This document shows, piece after piece, positions 17,568 to 21,047 of a stretch of 21,047 nt of DNA. The stretch lies in NCBI GenBank assembly GCA_000444245.1, contig ATSW01015797.1:1-21047 (forward strand), written 5' to 3'. The position numbers and the translations under genes were made by a program. Origin of the DNA: Botryllus schlosseri. Taxonomy: Eukaryota > Chordata > Ascidiacea > Stolidobranchia > Styelidae. Numbering within the stretch: position 1 is the first letter of the stretch; the number at the start of each line of letters is the position of its first letter. Under the pieces are notes generated by a model, which made no database searches, was not told the origin of the DNA, and worked only from the letters and a program-made list of their open reading frames with translations.

Positions 17568-17888
17568 CTAAAATAAATTAGCAAACATCGTCATCATTTT
17601 AGAAAACTCATTAGCAAACTTGTCACTAATCTCACGAAGTTTGGTGCGAACAGCACCACTGGCCTTTAAATTAGGCACGCGAGCGAGAAAAATCGACATG
17701 AAAGTGAGTGATCTTTTAATCTTGGGTGAAAATTTCATGTTGAAGACCCAATGAATTGAGATCATCACCGCCAATGCCTGATGAAAGTTGCATATCTGTG
17801 TCACGCGTTGCCCTTCAAAGCTGACTGTCCACTCTTCATTCGTCGTATCAAAACAAATGACAGGGTATCCATTTCCATGTTTGGGTGC
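17568..17888 (-). CDS. uncharacterised metazoan protein, terminal exon
   Basis: The exon begins after a strong acceptor (a T-rich tract ending ATAATAACAG) and encodes 106 residues to a TAG stop. GYPVICFDTTNEEW and VSFEGQRV are followed by FHQALAVMISIHWVFNMKF and RSLTFMSIFLARV. This order (short beta strands, an EG turn, a helix ending in xVFNMxF, then TFxxxFL) resembles the C-terminal segment of a large group of uncharacterised, often SAMD3-like, animal proteins (typically ...EG..., A...L...(Y/H)WVF(N/D)...Y, F..LQ). That is recognition by pattern, not a search. The tail SDKFANEFSKMMTMF is a predicted helix. The entry phase (0) matches the exon at 18667-18746. Confidence 0.7.
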   Translation of the reverse strand, partial: APKHGNGYPVICFDTTNEEWTVSFEGQRVTQICNFHQALAVMISIHWVFNMKFSPKIKRSLTFMSIFLARVPNLKASGAVRTKLREISDKFANEFSKMMTMFANLF

Positions 17889-17957
17889 CTGTTATTATAT
17901 AAAAAAAAAAGAATGAGGACAAATCTACACAGCACATCACACAGGCACAGCCTTTTA

Positions 17958-18225
17958 GTAATCAGCATTGTTGGGATCAAGCCACTACCTTAGAGTGACA
18001 CGAGTCATTTCGACTCGAGTCAAGTCAGAATTCAAGTCAAGTTGTCTTTTAGAATCGAGATGTATGATTACGTCACAAGTGACTCGAGTCAAGTCAAGTC
18101 ACGAGTCATGACAGAATTCAAGTCAAGTTGCCTTTTCGAAGATGTATGATTACGTCTCAAGTGACTCGAGTCAAGTCAAGGCATATGAAAAAGGTGACTC
18201 GAGTCATCCCAACACTGGTAATCAG
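17958..18225. mobile_element. hAT MITE made largely of GACTCGAGTCA repeats
   Basis: The element spans 17966-18217. Ends CATTGTTGGGAT and ATCCCAACACTG are inverted repeats with one mismatch, and perfect octamers GTAATCAG flank it (17958-17965, 18218-18225). Its interior is about two tandem units of roughly 85 bp, each holding AGAATTCAAGTCAAGTTG, GATGTATGATTACGTC and GTGACTCGAGTCAAGTCAAG. The core GACTCGAGTCA recurs at both ends of the window. Confidence 0.9.
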
Positions 18226-18314
18226 CCCATGAAACAGAAAGCGCATGATCAGGCATATTTTGTTTGAAGCGAAACTTGAAAAGTAGATTGTTGAGATGTA
18301 AGTTTATTCTAGAC

Positions 18315-18503
18315 CAGGGGTTTTCAACTGGGGATCTGCAATGCATTTTCATGGGATTCGAGAAGCCTCAAAATAGCTGATAACCTAATTTGTATTTTTT
18401 CAAATTCGGAAAATCACTAGGCAGTTTTTGAACATTTGGCTTATATTCAATATTATACAATATTTTTGTTCAAAATCCGCGACACATAGTTTGGAGATCG
18501 CTG
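18315..18503. mobile_element. probable hAT MITE, 189 bp
   Basis: It starts CAGGGGTTTTCAACTGGGG, a classical hAT left end, and ends AGTTTGGAGATCGCTG. The ends agree at about 9 of 15 positions, and flanking octamers TTCTAGAC and GAATAAAC at 4 of 8. It is AT-rich inside with no frame. Confidence 0.6.
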
Positions 18504-18666
18504 GAATAAACTAAGCAGATTATGCAGCCAGGTGACAGTTACAATCTTTTTTCGTCACCAACATTGGACGAATTATGTTAGTTGTGGCAATAAAATACCA
18601 CGGTGCGTAATTTACATAGGAGTTGATAATGCATGCAAATGCTAATAACATTGATGAACTTCGTAC

Positions 18667-18746
18667 CTGATCAACCAATAAGAAGTGCTCATACTTTTCG
18701 TGAAAAACGGCGGGTACTGCGACCATCCAATCTAGATTATGAGATT
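18667..18746 (-). CDS. uncharacterised metazoan protein, penultimate exon
   Basis: An 80-nt exon between acceptor TATTTCTTACAG and donor CAG|GTACGA. Two bases complete a Lys codon begun in the exon at 18928-19084; the rest gives SHNLDWMVAVPAV then FHEKYEHFLLVDQ, ending in phase 0 to match the next exon. The hydrophobic VAVPAVF followed by FLLVD fits a buried strand pair just before the C-terminal segment. The three exons are linked by phase agreement and by order; no outside evidence was available. Confidence 0.68.
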
Positions 18747-18927
18747 CTGTAAGAAATACAATAATTAGGTCGGAAGTCAGGTACTGGGGGGAGCATCTGA
18801 TTTTGATGACCAATCAATACGGCGCAAACCATACGGATTTTAAAAAATAAATAAACTTGGTACAGCTGTTGAAGAGGTCACAGTTCCTGGAAACCAACAG
18901 CTATAAGTGAGTAATAGCATGACATAC

Positions 18928-19084
18928 TGGATAACTTTTGAATGACTTCTGGGACATTCTTCGAGCTGATTGTATATTGAGCGGAGCTGTACGCTTTGTC
19001 CGAAATTCTTTTTGTTAGATCGACTTTACAGAGATCATCCTGACATCCAGAAGTGTGGAAAATTAGTTTGAATTCTGCAAGGAC
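18928..19084 (-). CDS. uncharacterised metazoan protein, exon third from the end
   Basis: Acceptor CTTTTTCCAG and donor TCCA|GTATGT bound a frame reading AEFKLIFHTSG, CQDDLCKVDLTKRISDKAY, SSAQYTISSKNVPEVIQKLS. It leaves in phase 1, which the following exon completes. A second acceptor nine bases on (CTTGCAG at about 19076) is possible and would shorten the start by three residues. The paired cysteines CQDDLC are notable. Upstream exons were not found; the DNA above 19090 is repeat-like. I do not recognise this part on its own. Confidence 0.62.
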
Positions 19085-19853
19085 CTGGAAAAAGTTATGT
19101 CATTAGATGTGCGACGCGACGCGACGCGACGCGATTTCCCGCCGAAATATTTTAAACGCGGCTTGCGGCCCTCATCGATGCGAATAATGCACTTCAATTT
19201 GTAGAAGGTGGACGTATATTTGTTCGTCAAATCGCGATAGGAGATGGTGTTTCTCAAGAGCGCGCGATGAAATCGACGTTTCTAACGATGAGGTCGAATT
19301 TGTACATCTAATAGGGATCGTTACTTTGGTGAAATCAGCACGCTGTGCGAAATACATAGTAGTGATCAATTTCATCGGACTGGACAATCAATCAACCGGC
19401 AAAGTTATGCTGATAAAGAAATTGCAGATATGCCGCAAACCCGCAATAATTACTATTACAGGGTGCGCTTGTCATACGTAAATACCCAGATTCGGCATTG
19501 GCAACGAGCATAATTTGTTCAGACACGGGCATAAGTTTTAATCAAAAAGATACATAAACACAAACTGTTTGGGGAAAGTGTTTCTGCGGACAGTAGTAAG
19601 GCCTGCACGCGGACGCGCTATATCAAACCCCCCACGATAGTGCACATGAGATATTGATAACCCATTTTGCATACAAATGATTCTCGCTAATTTGCAGTAG
19701 GCCTACGCAGCATCGATAATACGAATTAGTGAATTGGCATTTCAAAAGGACGGGCTGGAATGGAAGCATTTGAAGTGCAGGAATGTCCCTCACCTGTATA
19801 TTATGATTCTTATTAGTCCTTCACCTGTTTAATATGATTCTACTTGTTTGCAG
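19085..19853. other. repeat-like stretch, no supported gene
   Basis: It holds the GCGAC microsatellite (19111-19134) and, just inside it, CGCGGCTTGCGGCCC, a GC-rich motif unlike the surroundings and suggestive of a transposon end. Two overlapping frames, ALIDANNALQFVEGG on the plus strand and NTISYRDLTNK on the minus strand, are opposed readings of one stretch and neither is recognised. Confidence 0.4.
19111..19134. repeat. GCGAC pentanucleotide microsatellite
   Basis: Nearly five uninterrupted copies of GCGAC (24 bases), strongly GC-rich in an AT-rich setting. It lies about 30 bases upstream of the acceptor at 19084. Confidence 0.9.
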
Positions 19854-19957
19854 GGAAATGAAGACGATGAAATTCATGTCCTGCTCAAACTGCAGAACCT
19901 CTCACAGACAAGAAAATAAAGTCGAACCATGGTTTGAGTGCGATATGTCTTTGTCAG
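19854..19957 (+). CDS. possible exon with a CxxC motif, function unknown
   Basis: A good acceptor (TTCTACTTGTTTGCAG) and donor (TGTCAG|GTAGGA) enclose a 104-nt open frame reading EMKTMKFMSCSNCRTSHRQE then NKVEPWFECDMSLS. The CSNCRTSH part could be half of a metal site. Entry is phase 2 and exit phase 1. In another frame the same DNA gives EDDEIHVLLKLQNL and a stop overlapping AATAAA, as a last exon might. The minus strand also has splice-like signals here, so strand and reality are uncertain. Confidence 0.3.
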
Positions 19958-20176
19958 GTAGGATTTGCTACCTGTCTAGTATGGATCTGCTTCAGTTCAG
20001 ATATATATAGAAGTTCTATAAAATAGAATCCTTATACATGATAGAAATTCTTGAGCCGTCCCATTTAGGCGTCCCAGGACGACAATTTCAAAAACCTGAA
20101 AAAGGAGTACAAATCCTTCTTAAGTAGGTCGTATTGTAACCCTAATTTTACTTCAGCACCATTACGGTGGCGCTCA
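19958..20176. other. nothing recognised
   Basis: AT-rich sequence after the possible donor at 19957. No element ends or coding frame. Confidence 0.4.
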
Positions 20177-20270
20177 GATGACAACGGTTGCAGTAAATTT
20201 TTTCTCGACCCGCGAGTTAATTTGAGACCACATCATTTGTATAGCGCAGTGCCCCTTTCAGATTAACCAA
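20177..20270 (+). repeat. direct repeat, copy 1
   Basis: GCAGTAAATTTTTTCTCG, ACATCATTTGTATAGCGCAG and TGCCCCTTTCAGA recur in the same order at 20641-20730, about 460 bases away. The two are roughly 65-70 percent alike. Confidence 0.55.
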
Positions 20271-20405
20271 CTAACAATTTATGATCGAACAAGGTCCGTG
20301 GTTCATTGGTACCCCTTAAGATTCTGATGATGTAGAGAAATTTATGCATCTGATCACAGTTGGTGCATCTAATAATGCTTCGATTTATAATCGAATAATA
20401 TAATA

Positions 20406-20547
20406 TGAAGGACATATGTCGTACACGCCCTATGTCCCAAAGAAATAGAATACACTAGGCCCGATTTTGACATAGATCTCCTGACTGAACATCTTCCGTT
20501 GAATGTCGCATCTAAACCACCTTGGCGTGTACGACATATTTCCTTCA
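20406..20547. mobile_element. 142-bp TIR element (MITE) flanked by TA
   Basis: The terminal inverted repeats are 24 bp with a single mismatch, beginning TGAAGGACATATGTCG on the left; the right end carries TGAAGGAAATATGTCG on the other strand. TA flanks both ends (20404-20405, 20548-20549), as expected for Tc1/mariner-type transposition. The minus-strand frame crossing it is a by-product. Confidence 0.82.
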
Positions 20548-20640
20548 TAACATCGGGTGACAACGATATAAAGTTCGATCTCTGCGTGGTGTTCTTGTGG
20601 AAATTTCAATAAATTGAAACTCGATTGCGGTGACGTTCTG

Positions 20641-20730
20641 AAGAAAATGGCTGCGGCCTAAATTTTTCTCGTTTGCCCTTCAATTAGGGACGACATCATT
20701 TTTAGAGTGCAGTGCCCCATTTAGACTATT
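20641..20730 (+). repeat. direct repeat, copy 2
   Basis: This is the partner of 20177-20270: CTAAATTTTTCTCG, ACATCATTTTTAGAGTGCAG and TGCCCCATTTAGA. Confidence 0.55.
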
Positions 20731-20783
20731 CGTTGATTCAACTACATTTATATCTTTAGTATGAGAAGCAGGGTCGTAACCAA

Positions 20784-20960
20784 GTCACAAGGCTCCGAGT
20801 CACAACTCAATCTCACTTTTATAGGATTGACTCGAGTCAAGTTGAGTCAATTCACCACCGAGTCAAGTCCTAGTTCAAGTCAACAAGTAGAGGTTCGAGT
20901 CCGAGTCATGGTGTTATGACTCGAGTCCGAGTCCAAGTCATTGTGTTGACTGCTCAGTTT
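20784..20960. repeat. GACTCGAGTCA-type repeat cluster
   Basis: Repeated GAGTCA, GACTCGAGTC and AAGTCAA motifs, including GATTGACTCGAGTCAAGTTG and ATGACTCGAGTCCGAGTC. It belongs to the same sequence type as the MITE at 17966-18217, but its own ends and target duplication were not located. Confidence 0.65.
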
Positions 20961-21047
20961 CCAGTTGAAGTCTTGTTGAATCCACTTTTTATCACTTTTT
21001 GGTGATATCGAATGGTTCGCATTTATAATATACTAATTTTCCTCACT

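Larger units (their letters stand above)
17889..18666 (-). other. 778-bp intron hosting two MITEs
   Basis: This is the intron between the last two exons of the minus-strand gene. About 440 of its 778 bases are two hAT-type MITEs (17966-18217 and 18315-18503), so most of its length is of mobile origin. Confidence 0.65.

Noticed and set aside
17985-18210. Short repeats considered as a CRISPR-like array
   Set aside because: Units are palindromic variants inside a transposon with target duplications, in an animal genome. Spacing is irregular and there are no spacers.
18520-18813. 97-codon minus-strand frame read as a single gene
   Set aside because: Only the middle (18667-18746) is exon-like, bounded by a good acceptor and donor. 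The rest is intron.

Overview
The window reads as nuclear DNA of an animal. Genes are split by short introns with canonical GT-AG borders, a polyadenylation signal is present, and most of the sequence is old transposon. The gene content (an anosmin-1-like secreted protein, a Golgi carbohydrate sulfotransferase) together with abundant hAT-type elements, a Penelope-like retroelement and a tRNA-derived SINE fits an invertebrate, plausibly an invertebrate deuterostome such as a tunicate, hemichordate or lancelet. Nothing here fixes the species. Scattered N bases (12174, then many between 15480 and 16372) suggest a draft assembly.

Layout. 1-5169 holds no gene I can support: an edge copy of a GACTCGAGTCA-type repeat, one arm of a long dispersed inverted repeat (640-1220), a SINE (1917-2154), a 1.6 kb hAT element with a perfect 8-bp target duplication (2293-3887), and an 866-bp hAT element with a decayed BED-finger remnant (3923-4788). 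5170-6885 (+) carries two exons of a carbohydrate sulfotransferase; a 782-bp hAT element sits exactly on the exon 1 donor. 6886-12334 is almost wholly mobile DNA: hAT-like elements, a 5'-truncated Penelope-like element on the minus strand, a SINE that abuts it, and flanking direct repeats.

12335-14513 (-) carries the first four coding exons of an anosmin-1 (ANOS1/KAL1) homologue: signal peptide, the cysteine-rich region and the first half of the WAP domain. All exon phases agree. A small TA-flanked MITE lies a few bases inside its first intron. The rest of the WAP domain and the fibronectin III repeats were not found. 14514-17537 is again mostly repeats, with a possible small secreted peptide and one orphan exon candidate. 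17538-19084 (-) carries the last three exons, stop codon and poly(A) signal of a third gene, whose tail resembles a family of uncharacterised metazoan proteins. 19085-21047 has a pentamer microsatellite, a possible exon, a 142-bp TIR element, a 90-bp direct repeat pair and another GACTCGAGTCA-type copy.

The three genes do not form an obvious pathway. Anosmin-1 is an extracellular protein known to bind heparan sulfate, and the sulfotransferase modifies sugars in the Golgi, but nothing in the window shows that they act together. The most unusual feature is mobile DNA at splice donors: one hAT insertion duplicated a donor and now supplies most of its bases, and a second, unrelated element begins seven bases into an anosmin intron.
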